64,000 bases of DNA from GCA-020343675 sp964462945. Its GTDB lineage: Bacteria; Planctomycetota; Phycisphaerae; Sedimentisphaerales; Anaerobacaceae. Made by a program: the position numbers and the translations under genes. Positions 8,602 to 17,595 of this stretch are shown here, one piece after another (position 1 is the stretch's first letter; every line of letters starts with the position of its first letter). A model generated the notes under the pieces. The model did not search any database. It had not been told where the DNA came from and was given only the letters and a program-made list of their open reading frames with translations. Where the stretch lies: positions 1 through 64,000 of the forward strand of contig CAYWZW010000010.1 in the NCBI GenBank assembly GCA_964462945.1, in the 5' to 3' direction.

Positions 8602-9349
8602 AGTCGCGCTGGTCACAGGGTCCAGCCGGGGCATCGGCAAGACGATCGCTTTCGAGCTTGCCCGCAACGGATGCAAAGTGATTGTTCACGGCTCGCAAAA
8701 CTCTGAGGCCCTTTGCCGTTCTTTCGACGATGTCAAGAAGCTAAGCCCGGACTCCATCATGGTCACGGCCGAGCTGTCGAAGCCCGCGGAAATTGACGAA
8801 ATGTTTTCGCGGATAAGAAAGACTTTCGCCGGACTGGATATCCTCATCAACAATGCGGCCACGCAAAACCCCAGCCCCGTCCTGGAGCTCGAGCAAGAGG
8901 ATTGGGACCGCGTGCTTTCGGTTAATCTCAAGGCTCCTTTTCTGTGCGCTCAATGCGCCGGCCGCATGATGCGCGACAACAAAACCGGCGGCAAGATCGT
9001 CAATATCAGCTCCGTTCATGCCTACGACGCAAGGCGATATTACGCCCATTACAGCGCCGCAAAGGGCGGACTGGAGACCCTGACAAAGTCCCTGGCCCTG
9101 GAATTGGCGCCATACAACATTCAGGTCAACTCCATCGTGGCCGGCGCCATCGCCACGGAGCTGACCCCGCTGGACCGGCAGGCGAGTTTCCTGACCTCCA
9201 TCCCGGCGGGCCGGATAGGCACGACCGAGGAGATAGCGCAGCTCGTGGTCTTCCTGTGCTCGAACCGGTGCGACTACCTCACGGGCGCCAGTATCACGGT
9301 GGATGGCGGGCTGACCCTGGGCTTCTGTGCGACCCGTCCGGATTTGTGA
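8585..9349 (+). CDS. SDR-family oxidoreductase (gluconate 5-dehydrogenase-like)
   Basis: 254-residue classical short-chain dehydrogenase. TGSSRGIGK (cofactor loop), LINNAATQ, NISSVHAYDARRYYAHYSAAK (catalytic Ser, Tyr, Lys) and the C-terminal ITVDGGLTLG are all present. The overall pattern resembles gluconate 5-dehydrogenase or 2-keto-3-deoxygluconate reductase-like enzymes. It overlaps the MBL gene, confirming that it belongs to the same operon. With the other SDR at 4818 it gives the cluster two sugar-acid redox steps. The precise substrate is unknown. Confidence 0.85.
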   Translation: MELKGKVALVTGSSRGIGKTIAFELARNGCKVIVHGSQNSEALCRSFDDVKKLSPDSIMVTAELSKPAEIDEMFSRIRKTFAGLDILINNAATQNPSPVLELEQEDWDRVLSVNLKAPFLCAQCAGRMMRDNKTGGKIVNISSVHAYDARRYYAHYSAAKGGLETLTKSLALELAPYNIQVNSIVAGAIATELTPLDRQASFLTSIPAGRIGTTEEIAQLVVFLCSNRCDYLTGASITVDGGLTLGFCATRPDL

Positions 9350-9436
9350 AAAATGAACGACACCTGATGAACATGAGTATAACAATAGGGTGGATAGGCG
9401 TTTAGAATACAGCTTTGGGATATGGATGACTAAACT

Positions 9437-10714
9437 ATGGTGATTGAACGACAAAACAAAGACGGCCGCATCGAGAATAAGCAGGCGAAGCAAGCTGTCG
9501 CGGAATTCTTCGCGCAGAACAACTACGCAGGCAAAAGAATCTTAATAATCATTCCCGACAACACGCGTTCCGGCCCTATCGGCGAGGTCTTCAAAATGAT
9601 TTATGAATTCCTGGGGCCGAAAGCGAAGGCCGTCGATTGCCTCGTGGCGCTGGGCACTCATCAGCCCATGAGCGAAGAGCAGATTTGCGCCAGGCTCAGC
9701 ATGACGGCGGGTGAGCGCCGCGGCAAATACGCAGCCGTGAAGTTCTTCAACCACGAATGGGACAAACCGCAGACGTTCGCTTCTATCGGCAGAATCTCCG
9801 CCGACGAAATCGAGCAGATCAGTGACGGCCTGTTCCGCGAGGAAGTGGACGTGGCTATCAACAAGCTGATCTTTGAGTATGATGAGTTCTTTATCTTAGG
9901 CCCTGTATTTCCCCATGAAGTCGTGGGCTTCTCGGGCGGGCACAAATACATCTTCCCCGGGATCGCCGGTGACGAGATTATTCACTTCTTCCACTGGCTC
10001 GGCGCCGTCATAACAAACCCGTTGGTCAACGGCAACAAATGGACACCGACGCGGAAAGTCGTGGAAAAAGCGGCGTCGTTTGTTAAAGTCCCGCACAAGC
10101 TGTTTGCCATCGTGGCGCTGGACAACGAGCTCAAAGGGATCTTCATCGGGGACACGCTCGAAGCGTGGGAAAAGGCGGCGGACCTGTCCGAGCAGGTCCA
10201 TATCATATACATGGACAAACCCTATAACACGATTCTCGGCATCGCGCCGGAGATGTACGACGATATCTGGACGGCCGGCAAAGTGATGTACAAGCTCGAG
10301 CCGATACTCGCCGACGGCGGCACGTTGATTATCTACGCCCCGCATATCACGGAGATTTCCTACACGCACGGCAAATGGCTTGACAAAATCGGCTATCATA
10401 CGCGCGACTACTTCCTGAAGCGCATGGACCAGTTCGCGGGCGTCCCGCGCGGCATTATCGCCCACTCGACGCACGTCAAGGGCATCGGCACGTACATTGA
10501 CGGCGTGGAAAAGCCGCGGGTCAACGTCGTGCTCGCCACCGGCATCAGCAAACGGCGGTGCAAAAAAGTAAACCTTGACTATATGAATCCGGCGGATATA
10601 AATATAGCCGACTACGAAAACAGGCAGGACGAAGGAATCCTCGTCGTCCACCACGCAGGCGAAGTCCTGCACAGATTGTCCAGCGGATATATTCCGACTA
10701 TTCCGCAGGAATAG
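9437..10714 (+). CDS. LarA-family nickel-dependent racemase/epimerase homologue
   Basis: 425-residue homologue of lactate racemase LarA. Landmarks: DNTRSGP (41-47), GTHQP with His75, the FPHEVVGFSGGHK stretch with His160 and Lys170, and His186. In Lactiplantibacillus LarA, His174, Lys184 (covalent link to the nickel-pincer nucleotide) and His200 (nickel ligand) have the same spacing, a constant offset of 14, so the cofactor site looks intact. The C-terminal half is more divergent (HITEISYTHG, AHSTHVKG). LarA homologues are known to act on several 2-hydroxy acids besides lactate. Embedded among sugar-acid genes, this one probably epimerises an aldonate C2. The cofactor-making genes LarB, LarC and LarE are not in the window. 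Confidence 0.85.
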   Translation: MVIERQNKDGRIENKQAKQAVAEFFAQNNYAGKRILIIIPDNTRSGPIGEVFKMIYEFLGPKAKAVDCLVALGTHQPMSEEQICARLSMTAGERRGKYAAVKFFNHEWDKPQTFASIGRISADEIEQISDGLFREEVDVAINKLIFEYDEFFILGPVFPHEVVGFSGGHKYIFPGIAGDEIIHFFHWLGAVITNPLVNGNKWTPTRKVVEKAASFVKVPHKLFAIVALDNELKGIFIGDTLEAWEKAADLSEQVHIIYMDKPYNTILGIAPEMYDDIWTAGKVMYKLEPILADGGTLIIYAPHITEISYTHGKWLDKIGYHTRDYFLKRMDQFAGVPRGIIAHSTHVKGIGTYIDGVEKPRVNVVLATGISKRRCKKVNLDYMNPADINIADYENRQDEGILVVHHAGEVLHRLSSGYIPTIPQE

Positions 10715-11055
10715 GACGGGGTTTTTACCCTGCCCAACTCTCTAAGTCACTTCGATGTCTTCCTGTCCGCAAATTCAGGACCATTGTTGCTTCCGCCGAA
10801 ACGAGGGAATCCCAATTGCCCCCGTCATCGACTTTGCTATATTGGGCTTATTATTTACGAATGAGAAACTGACTTGGACATCCCGCATTGACCTGCGGGT
10901 AAAGCGAGAAAGCTACAGCCGGTTGCGGTGGCACGACTCTTCCGCCAGAGGCGCGCAGAGTTCAGGATTTGCGATTCGAGGAACAAATATCAAATTTTTT
11001 GTATTTTCCCGTCAAGTCCTGTTATAATAACACTGCTTAAAGATAAGGAGACCAA
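10715..11055. other. Intergenic region before HicBA
   Basis: About 340 bases with no convincing gene. A 90-codon open frame on the + strand has unnatural composition and no ribosome site, and I leave it out. The 3' end carries the HicBA promoter, listed separately. There is a possible boundary here between the upstream sugar-acid operon and the genes further on. Confidence 0.5.
10999..11028 (+). promoter_or_regulatory. Promoter of hicBA
   Basis: Perfect TATAAT at 11023-11028, with TTGTAT at 10999-11004 (18-bp spacing) as a moderate -35. The predicted start of transcription is about 20 bases before the hicB ATG, which has an AAGGAG site. HicB proteins usually repress their own promoter, so this is also the likely operator region. 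Confidence 0.55.
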
Positions 11056-11277
11056 ATGAAGCAAAAACTTACAGCAATTATCGAACGCGAAGAAGATATG
11101 TATGTTGCGCTATGTCCGGAGCTTGATATTGCAAGTCAAGGAGACAGTATCGAATCTGCCCGCGATAATCTTCAAGAGGCCGTACAACTGTTCTTCGAGA
11201 CCGCTTCGCCCGGAGAGATAAAAGAACGCCTGCACGAGGAGACATTCATAACGCAGGTCGAGGTGACAGTTGCCTAA
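11056..11277 (+). CDS. hicB: HicB-family antitoxin
   Basis: 73-residue protein with the HicB partial RNase-H-like fold: LTAIIEREEDMYVALCPELDIASQGDSIE is the recognisable core (binding strand followed by the xxPELxxxxxGxSxxEA pattern). It lacks a long C-terminal DNA-binding extension, so DNA binding, if any, may need the complex. It is the first gene of a two-gene module, overlapping hicA by 8 bases. This order (antitoxin first) is common in small HicBA loci. In the cell it would neutralise the mRNA-cleaving HicA. Confidence 0.85.
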   Translation: MKQKLTAIIEREEDMYVALCPELDIASQGDSIESARDNLQEAVQLFFETASPGEIKERLHEETFITQVEVTVA

Positions 11278-11491
11278 ATTACGCATTCTTTCCGGGAAAG
11301 AGGTCTGCTCTATTTTGGCGCAACATGGTTTTCAAGAAGTGCGCAGACGAGGTAGCCATGTAGTGATGCAGAAGAAGGCACCTCCAACGACTATTACCGT
11401 CCCTGTGCCGGATCACAAAGAAATCCGTATTGGCACCCTTCAGTCCATTATACGTCAAAGCGGCATACCCAAAACTGAATTTGAATCTTGA
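11270..11491 (+). CDS. hicA: HicA-family toxin (mRNA interferase)
   Basis: 73-residue basic protein with the double-stranded RNA-binding-like HicA fold. The sequence SGKEVCSILAQHGFQEVRRRGSHVVM contains the invariant GSH histidine needed for ribosome-independent mRNA cleavage, followed by TITVPVPDHKEIRIGTLQSIIRQ. The only plausible start is TTG at 11270, overlapping the hicB stop, which fits translational coupling. The protein looks complete. It lies inside a metabolic cluster on the same strand, probably an insertion that did not disturb the flanking genes. Confidence 0.87.
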   Translation: MPKLRILSGKEVCSILAQHGFQEVRRRGSHVVMQKKAPPTTITVPVPDHKEIRIGTLQSIIRQSGIPKTEFES

Positions 11492-11660
11492 TACACGTGA
11501 ACAAAAAGCGTCTTCTCCTCTTGATTCTTGTTCGCCTTTAGTGCAAGATACTTACCCCGTGAGAGAACTCCGATGAGATAGTTCTTAACATCGGATTGGG
11601 CGAATATCTCAAGGGTGAACCTGTTAGAATTTTACTCTTATTTGGAAAGGATAGTTAAGA

Positions 11661-13112
11661 ATGGCACAGGCAGATATTGGTCTGATTGGTTTGGCGGTCA
11701 TGGGTGAGAATCTCATCCTGAACATGGAGAGCAAGGGCTTTACGGTAGCCTGTTTCAATCGAACGGTATCGAAGGTGGACGACTTTATCAACGGCCGGGC
11801 AAAGGGCAAGAACATCATCGGCTGTCATTCAATAGAAGAGTTTGTCCAAAGCCTCGCAAAACCTCGCAAGGTTATGCTAATGGTCAAGGCCGGTGAAGCG
11901 GTCGATGCCTTCATCGACATGCTGCTGCCCCGCCTCGAAGAGGGCGACATCATCATCGACGGCGGCAACTCGCATTTCCCCGACACGATGCGGCGCACCG
12001 AGTACGTCGAGAGCAAAGGCAAGCTCTACATCGGCACCGGCGTCTCCGGCGGCGAAGAGGGCGCGCTGCGAGGGCCGTCCATCATGCCGGGCGGCTCGCC
12101 CCCGGCCTGGGAGCACGTCAAGCCCATCTTCCAGAAAATAGCCGCTCACACACAGGACGGCGAACCCTGCTGCGACTGGGTCGGCGAAAACGGGGCCGGA
12201 CACTTCGTCAAAATGGTCCACAACGGCATCGAGTACGGCGATATGCAGATGATCTGCGAGACCTATCAGATGATGAAAGAGGGCCTCGGCATGACGAACC
12301 GGCAGATGCACGACTGCTTCGCCGAATGGAACAAAGGCGAGCTGGACTCCTACCTCATCGAAATCACGCGGGACATTCTCGGCCATAAGGACGATGACGG
12401 TAATGAAGTCATCGACCTGATCCTGGACACGGCCGGGCAGAAAGGAACCGGCAAGTGGACCGCCATCGAGGCCCTGAACCAGGGCCAGCCGCTCACGCTC
12501 ATCGGCGAGGCCGTTTTTGCACGGTGTCTGTCGGCTTTGAAAGAGGAGCGAGTGAAAGCGTCCAAGGCCCTCAAAGGCCCAAAAGGCACTTTCCGAGGCG
12601 ATAAAGAGAAATTCCTCGATGATTTGCGTCAGGCCCTCTACGCCTCGAAGATCGTCAGCTACGCGCAGGGCTATCAGCTCATGCGAGCCGCGGCCATCGA
12701 ACACAACTGGAACCTGAACTACGGCGGCATCGCCCTGATGTGGCGGGGCGGCTGCATCATCCGCTCGGCCTTTTTAGGCAAAATCAAGGACGCGTTCACC
12801 AAGAACCCCAAGCTGGAAAACCTGCTTCTTGACCCGTTTTTCAAGAAGGCCGTCAGAACGGCTCAAGTTTCCTGGCGGCGCGTCGTGACCACCGCGGTCA
12901 GACTGGGTATTCCGATGCCAACGATAAGCTCTGCTTTAACGTTCTACGATGGCTATCGGCACGAGCGTTTGCCGGCCAATCTGCTGCAGGCCCAGCGGGA
13001 TTACTTCGGCGCCCACACCTACGAGCGCGTGGACAAGCCCCGAGGTGAATTCTTCCATACAAACTGGACGGGCCGAGGCGGAAGTACCGCCGCTTCGACC
13101 TATACGGTCTGA
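11661..13112 (+). CDS. gnd: 6-phosphogluconate dehydrogenase, decarboxylating
   Basis: 483-residue enzyme converting 6-phosphogluconate to ribulose 5-phosphate and CO2 with NAD(P)+. The Rossmann motif GLAVMGENL is at residues 10-18 and NRT (NADP-type) follows. IDGGNSHFPDT, GTGVSGGEEGALRGPSIMPGG, HFVKMVHNGIEYGDMQ (catalytic Lys and substrate ligands) and the family signature LDTAGQKGTGKWT are all intact. Length is normal for the long (GndA-type) form. Start is ATG after a ggaaagga site. It lies between HicBA and the aminotransferase. It could serve the oxidative pentose phosphate route generally or gluconate produced by the cluster. Confidence 0.95.
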   Translation: MAQADIGLIGLAVMGENLILNMESKGFTVACFNRTVSKVDDFINGRAKGKNIIGCHSIEEFVQSLAKPRKVMLMVKAGEAVDAFIDMLLPRLEEGDIIIDGGNSHFPDTMRRTEYVESKGKLYIGTGVSGGEEGALRGPSIMPGGSPPAWEHVKPIFQKIAAHTQDGEPCCDWVGENGAGHFVKMVHNGIEYGDMQMICETYQMMKEGLGMTNRQMHDCFAEWNKGELDSYLIEITRDILGHKDDDGNEVIDLILDTAGQKGTGKWTAIEALNQGQPLTLIGEAVFARCLSALKEERVKASKALKGPKGTFRGDKEKFLDDLRQALYASKIVSYAQGYQLMRAAAIEHNWNLNYGGIALMWRGGCIIRSAFLGKIKDAFTKNPKLENLLLDPFFKKAVRTAQVSWRRVVTTAVRLGIPMPTISSALTFYDGYRHERLPANLLQAQRDYFGAHTYERVDKPRGEFFHTNWTGRGGSTAASTYTV

Positions 13113-13129
13113 CGCCGGGATCACAGCCG

Positions 13130-14293
13130 ATGTACAACAGCCTCCGGATGCAATCTGTGCAGTCGCCGATCATCCCGGTGGTCGGCGAGCTGATTCGCAG
13201 CAACCCCGGCACGATTTCGCTCGGCCAGGGCGTCGCCTATTACGGCCCGCCGCTCCAGGCCGTCGAGGCCATCCAGAGGTTCCTCGCCGATCCGGAGAAC
13301 CATAAGTACAAGCTCGTCCAGGGCATCCCGGAACTGCTGGAGGCAATCGAGCGCAAACTCCGAGAAGAAAACGGCATATCATTGAGCGGCAGCCGGATTG
13401 TCGTGACCGCCGGCGCCAATATGGGTTTCGTCAATGCGGTTCTGGCGATTACCGACCCGGGCGATGAGATTATTCTCCAACTGCCGTATTACTTCAACCA
13501 CGAGATGGCGGTGGCGATCGCCGATTGCAGAGCCGTCTGTGTGCCGACCGACGATGACTATCAGTTGCAGCCCGAGGCAATCGCCGCCGCGATTACCAAG
13601 CGAACGCGGGCCGTCGTCACCATCTCGCCCAACAATCCGACCGGGGCGGTCTATCGCGAATCGGCCTTGCGGCAGGTCAACGACATCTGCCGCCGCAATG
13701 GCATCTACCATATCAGCGATGAGGCGTACGAATACTTCACTTACGACGGGGCCAGGCACTTTTCGCCCGGCTCGATTGAGGGCAGCGCCGGACACACCAT
13801 CTCGCTGTTTTCGCTTTCCAAGGCATACGGCTTTGCGAGCTGGCGGATCGGCTGGATGGTCATACCCGAACACCTCTACACGCTCATCAGGAAAATTCAG
13901 GATACGATCTTGATCTGTCCGCCGGTCATCTCGCAATGGGCGGCGGTCGGTGCCATGGAGGCGGGCCGGCCGTACTGCCTGGATAAGCTCAAGATGACCG
14001 CTGAAATCCGCCGGATTTTCCTGGATGAGCTGGCCGGCATCGCCGATCTGGTGACCGTTCCGCCCGCCGACGGCGCGTTTTACCTGCTGCTGCGCGTGCA
14101 CAAAGACTCGGACCCAATGGAGCTTGTCAGGCAGCTAATCGAGCAGCACAAAGTCGCCGTCATTCCCGGCATGACTTTCGGCATGGAAGATAAATGCTAC
14201 CTGCGGGTCGCCTACGGCGCCCTGCAGAAAGACACCGCCGCCGAAGGCATCGGCCGGCTCGTAAGAGGATTGAGGCAGATTCTGGCGATCTGA
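13130..14293 (+). CDS. Class I/II PLP-dependent aminotransferase
   Basis: 387-residue fold-type I aminotransferase. SPNNPTG, SDEAYEYFTYDG (Asp/Tyr contacting PLP) and SLSKAYGFASWRIGWM with the Schiff-base lysine at residue 231 are clear, and the final Arg motif RVAYG is present. The N-terminal part (ISLGQGVAYYGPP) is like aspartate/aromatic or kynurenine-type aminotransferases. It starts 17 bases after gnd and is probably co-transcribed with it. The amino donor is unknown. Confidence 0.9.
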   Translation: MYNSLRMQSVQSPIIPVVGELIRSNPGTISLGQGVAYYGPPLQAVEAIQRFLADPENHKYKLVQGIPELLEAIERKLREENGISLSGSRIVVTAGANMGFVNAVLAITDPGDEIILQLPYYFNHEMAVAIADCRAVCVPTDDDYQLQPEAIAAAITKRTRAVVTISPNNPTGAVYRESALRQVNDICRRNGIYHISDEAYEYFTYDGARHFSPGSIEGSAGHTISLFSLSKAYGFASWRIGWMVIPEHLYTLIRKIQDTILICPPVISQWAAVGAMEAGRPYCLDKLKMTAEIRRIFLDELAGIADLVTVPPADGAFYLLLRVHKDSDPMELVRQLIEQHKVAVIPGMTFGMEDKCYLRVAYGALQKDTAAEGIGRLVRGLRQILAI

Positions 14294-14332
14294 CGCTATC
14301 TGCATGAGGAGGTCTCAAGGCCGTTTGTCGGC

Positions 14333-14623
14333 TTACTGGCGTCCTATCAAGCCAACCAAGTCTTCGACGCGGAAAGCCTCACCTGTCGGCTCTATACTGA
14401 TGATTCGCGACGGCGACACAGCCAGGAAATTGCCGCCTTTTGGGGCCTCAAAATCCCACAGGTAATAGCAGTCCAGATCATCGCCCTCCGCCATACCCCT
14501 GCCGTAATGCAATGGAGCGCATTGCCTGACCAAGTTCCGCTGATGCTTCCTGCTGTAAAAGGTCAGTTTGACCTTCATTTCGCGATCCATTGCCCGAACA
14601 AAGATGCCATGGTCATTGTGCAT
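14333..14623 (-). CDS. Small conserved-looking hypothetical protein
   Basis: 96-residue protein on the strand opposite its neighbours. The ATG has a gaaaggg ribosome site 9 bases upstream, and the composition is protein-like. The pattern VKLTFYSRKHQRNLVRQCAPLHYG followed later by YYLWDFEAPKGGNFLAVSPSRIISIEP resembles a small beta-rich domain of the WYL/SH3-like kind that lies C-terminal in some regulators. I do not recognise a named family. It may be monocistronic. Confidence 0.6.
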   Translation of the reverse strand: MHNDHGIFVRAMDREMKVKLTFYSRKHQRNLVRQCAPLHYGRGMAEGDDLDCYYLWDFEAPKGGNFLAVSPSRIISIEPTGEAFRVEDLVGLIGRQ

Positions 14624-15017
14624 AGAGGCTGCCCTTTCTGAAAATTAGGCCACCGAAGGCGCGGAAAGTCCCGTTTTCTCACGCCCTCGGCGCCCGCGGC
14701 ACCTGCGATTGCAGGCACTCTACCCGCACCCCAGACTCAATTTTCGCACAGAGAATCTACTGCTCATATAAGAGAAAGCGTTTCTCGCGCGGCAAATGTT
14801 GATAATAAAAATGGCGGATTTGAAAATTTTTTTCAGTTGGCGATTTTCGACCCAAAAAGGCGGTTTGCCGTCCGCAGGCTGCGATTGAGGCTTCAAAAGA
14901 CGCAAGAATGCGTGTCCTAACGCAATATTGACCTTACCGGGCGATTCGGGTATTATTCTGAACGGCACAAGACTGGCTGAATATCGAGATACCTGGATAA
15001 TATGAAGGGAAAGTACG
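14624..15017. other. Intergenic region before uronate isomerase unit
   Basis: About 390 bases without a supported gene. It holds the promoter at 14928-14956 (listed separately), a short hairpin around the cctgc-gatt-gcagg sequence near 14700, and a short sequence (cgcaggctgcgat) that recurs near 17680. A minus-strand open frame across the region has an implausible composition and was left out. Confidence 0.5.
14928..14956 (+). promoter_or_regulatory. Strong sigma-70-type promoter before uxaC unit
   Basis: TTGACC (14928-14933), exactly 17 bases, TATTAT (14951-14956). The predicted start is about 14963, giving a leader of about 55 bases before the small membrane protein gene, which is followed by uronate isomerase. 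The uronate isomerase unit therefore seems to have its own promoter. Confidence 0.65.
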
Positions 15018-15284
15018 ATGTACACAGTTTTTATGTTAATCGCCGTACCGGCCCTGATCATCGGATGGATCGCCTACGCAATCTGGATGCGCAAGGTCCG
15101 CGAGGAAGAGAAAAAGCAGCCAAAGCCGCAATCACAACGCCTCGTCAAGACCAAGACCGAAATCGCCGACTGGGCACAAAAAATGGCCCAATACCAGCCG
15201 CCAAAGCCCAAGAAAACATATAGCGATGAAGAATCCGAGAGCGGCAAACAAGATAAACCGGGCAAACCAGAGCGACCAACCTAA
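15018..15284 (+). CDS. Small single-pass membrane protein
   Basis: 88 residues: an N-terminal hydrophobic helix (FMLIAVPALIIGWIAYAIW, about 5-23) and then a highly charged, proline/lysine-rich cytoplasmic tail. It has a GAAGGGA ribosome site and lies 26 bases before the uronate isomerase gene, so the pair is probably co-transcribed. No known domain recognised. It could be a small envelope or modulator protein; function unknown. Confidence 0.6.
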   Translation: MYTVFMLIAVPALIIGWIAYAIWMRKVREEEKKQPKPQSQRLVKTKTEIADWAQKMAQYQPPKPKKTYSDEESESGKQDKPGKPERPT

Positions 15285-15310
15285 AAAACACATGTAAAAG
15301 TGGGAATAAA

Positions 15311-16723
15311 ATGACCGAATTCATTACCGATGATTTTCTCCTGCAGAACAGAACCGCCAAGGCCCTCTACCACGAGTATGCAAAGAAAATGCCCATTTAC
15401 GACTATCACTGCCACCTGCCCGCCGAGTTGATCGCCGCGGACCACCGGTTCGACAACCTGACCCAGGCATGGCTGGCCGGCGACCACTACAAGTGGCGGG
15501 CCATGAGGACCGACGGCGTAGCGGAAAAATACATCACGGGCAAAGCAAGCGATTACGAAAAATTCGAGAAATGGGCCCAGACCGTTCCCCACTGCCTTCG
15601 AAATCCGCTGTATCATTGGACCCATCTGGAGCTGAAGAATCCCTTCGGGATAAAAGACAAGCTGTTAGGTCCCAAGACCGCCAGGCAAATCTATGATGCT
15701 TGCAGCGAGATGCTCAGAACTGCGGATTTCAGCGTTCGCAGCATCATGCGAAAAATGAACGTCAAACTGGTCTGCACCACGGAGGGGCCGCTCGATTCCT
15801 TGGAGCACCACAAGAAGATTCGAGAGGACGGCTTTGAGATTAGGGTCCACACGGCTTTTCGGCCGGACCAGACCATGGCCGTCGAGGACGTCCAGGGCCT
15901 GAACGTATTCATCGAAAAGCTCGGACTCATCTGCAATACGGAAATAACCAGCTTTCATGCGTATATTGAAGCGCTCCGCGAACGCCACGGCTACTTCCAT
16001 CAGAACGGCTGCCGGCTCTGCGACCACGGCATCGAGACCGCTTACGCCGAAGATTACACCGAGAGCGAAATCGACAAGATATTCCAGAAGATACTGCGGG
16101 GCCGGGAACTGGATTTGTCCGATCGCTTGAAATTCAAATCGGCGATGATGCTTGAATTGGCGCTGATGGATTACGAGGCCGGCTGGGTCCAGCAGCTTCA
16201 TCTCGGCGCGCTGCGAAACAACAGCACCCGGTTGCTCAGAACCCTCGGCCGCGATGTCGGCTGTGATTCAATGGGCGATTTCGAGATAGCCAGGCCGCTT
16301 GCCAAGTTTCTCGATCGGCTCGACGCCAACGACAAGCTGCCGAAAACCATTCTCTACAACCTGAACCCGGCAGACAACGCCCTGTGCGCTACGATGGTCG
16401 GCAACTTCCAGGACGGCTCCGTGCCGGGAAAGATGCAATACGGCTCCGCATGGTGGTTCCTCGACCAAAAAGACGGCATGGAAGCACAGATAAACGTGCT
16501 CTCGAATATGGGGCTGCTGAGCCGCTTCGTCGGCATGTTGACGGATTCGCGCAGCTTCCTCTCGTATCCGAGGCACGAATATTTCCGCCGGATACTCTGC
16601 AACACGTTAGGCAGCGACGTCGAAGCGGGCCTTCTGCCCAACGACCTGAACCTGCTCGGCAAAATGGTCGAGGACATCTGCTTCAACAACGCCCAGAACT
16701 ACTTCCCCATGCAACTGGACTAA
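15311..16723 (+). CDS. uxaC: Uronate isomerase (glucuronate isomerase)
   Basis: 470-residue amidohydrolase-fold enzyme that isomerises D-glucuronate to D-fructuronate and D-galacturonate to D-tagaturonate, the first intracellular step of uronate catabolism. YDYHCHLP (30-37) holds the metal-binding H-x-H; LVCTTEGPLDSLEHH, HTAFRPD and the late GSAWWFLDQKDGMEAQ and DSRSFLSYPRHEYFRR are classic UxaC sequences. Full length. It joins the SDR-type mannonate oxidoreductase (4818) in one pathway and can take galacturonate released by the PL1/GH78 locus at 43-50 kb. Confidence 0.96.
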   Translation: MTEFITDDFLLQNRTAKALYHEYAKKMPIYDYHCHLPAELIAADHRFDNLTQAWLAGDHYKWRAMRTDGVAEKYITGKASDYEKFEKWAQTVPHCLRNPLYHWTHLELKNPFGIKDKLLGPKTARQIYDACSEMLRTADFSVRSIMRKMNVKLVCTTEGPLDSLEHHKKIREDGFEIRVHTAFRPDQTMAVEDVQGLNVFIEKLGLICNTEITSFHAYIEALRERHGYFHQNGCRLCDHGIETAYAEDYTESEIDKIFQKILRGRELDLSDRLKFKSAMMLELALMDYEAGWVQQLHLGALRNNSTRLLRTLGRDVGCDSMGDFEIARPLAKFLDRLDANDKLPKTILYNLNPADNALCATMVGNFQDGSVPGKMQYGSAWWFLDQKDGMEAQINVLSNMGLLSRFVGMLTDSRSFLSYPRHEYFRRILCNTLGSDVEAGLLPNDLNLLGKMVEDICFNNAQNYFPMQLD

Positions 16724-16872
16724 GGTTTCGCGTGCCGGCCCCCGCCGGAATGCAAGGAATCATGGCGGGCAGGAGAACTTGACAACTGGGGGACGGCAGC
16801 GTTCAATTACACTCACGATGGCCTGTGCGGGCCAGTGGTTTGGGTCAACAGATATATGGAGAGGATACTCCC

Positions 16873-17595
<723 letters not shown>

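Noticed and set aside
10715..10736. Hairpin ggggt-ttt-taccc after the LarA gene as terminator
   Set aside because: Short stem and no T-run following; not convincing.
10755..11027. 90-codon frame before hicB
   Set aside because: No ribosome site, odd composition, and runs through the hicBA promoter.
14720..15061. 113-codon minus-strand frame before uxaC
   Set aside because: Covers the strong promoter and the start of the small membrane protein; composition not protein-like.
16825..16872. Longer start of the pseudopilin-like gene
   Set aside because: Would give an atypically long prepilin leader and lacks a ribosome site; GTG at 16873 has one.
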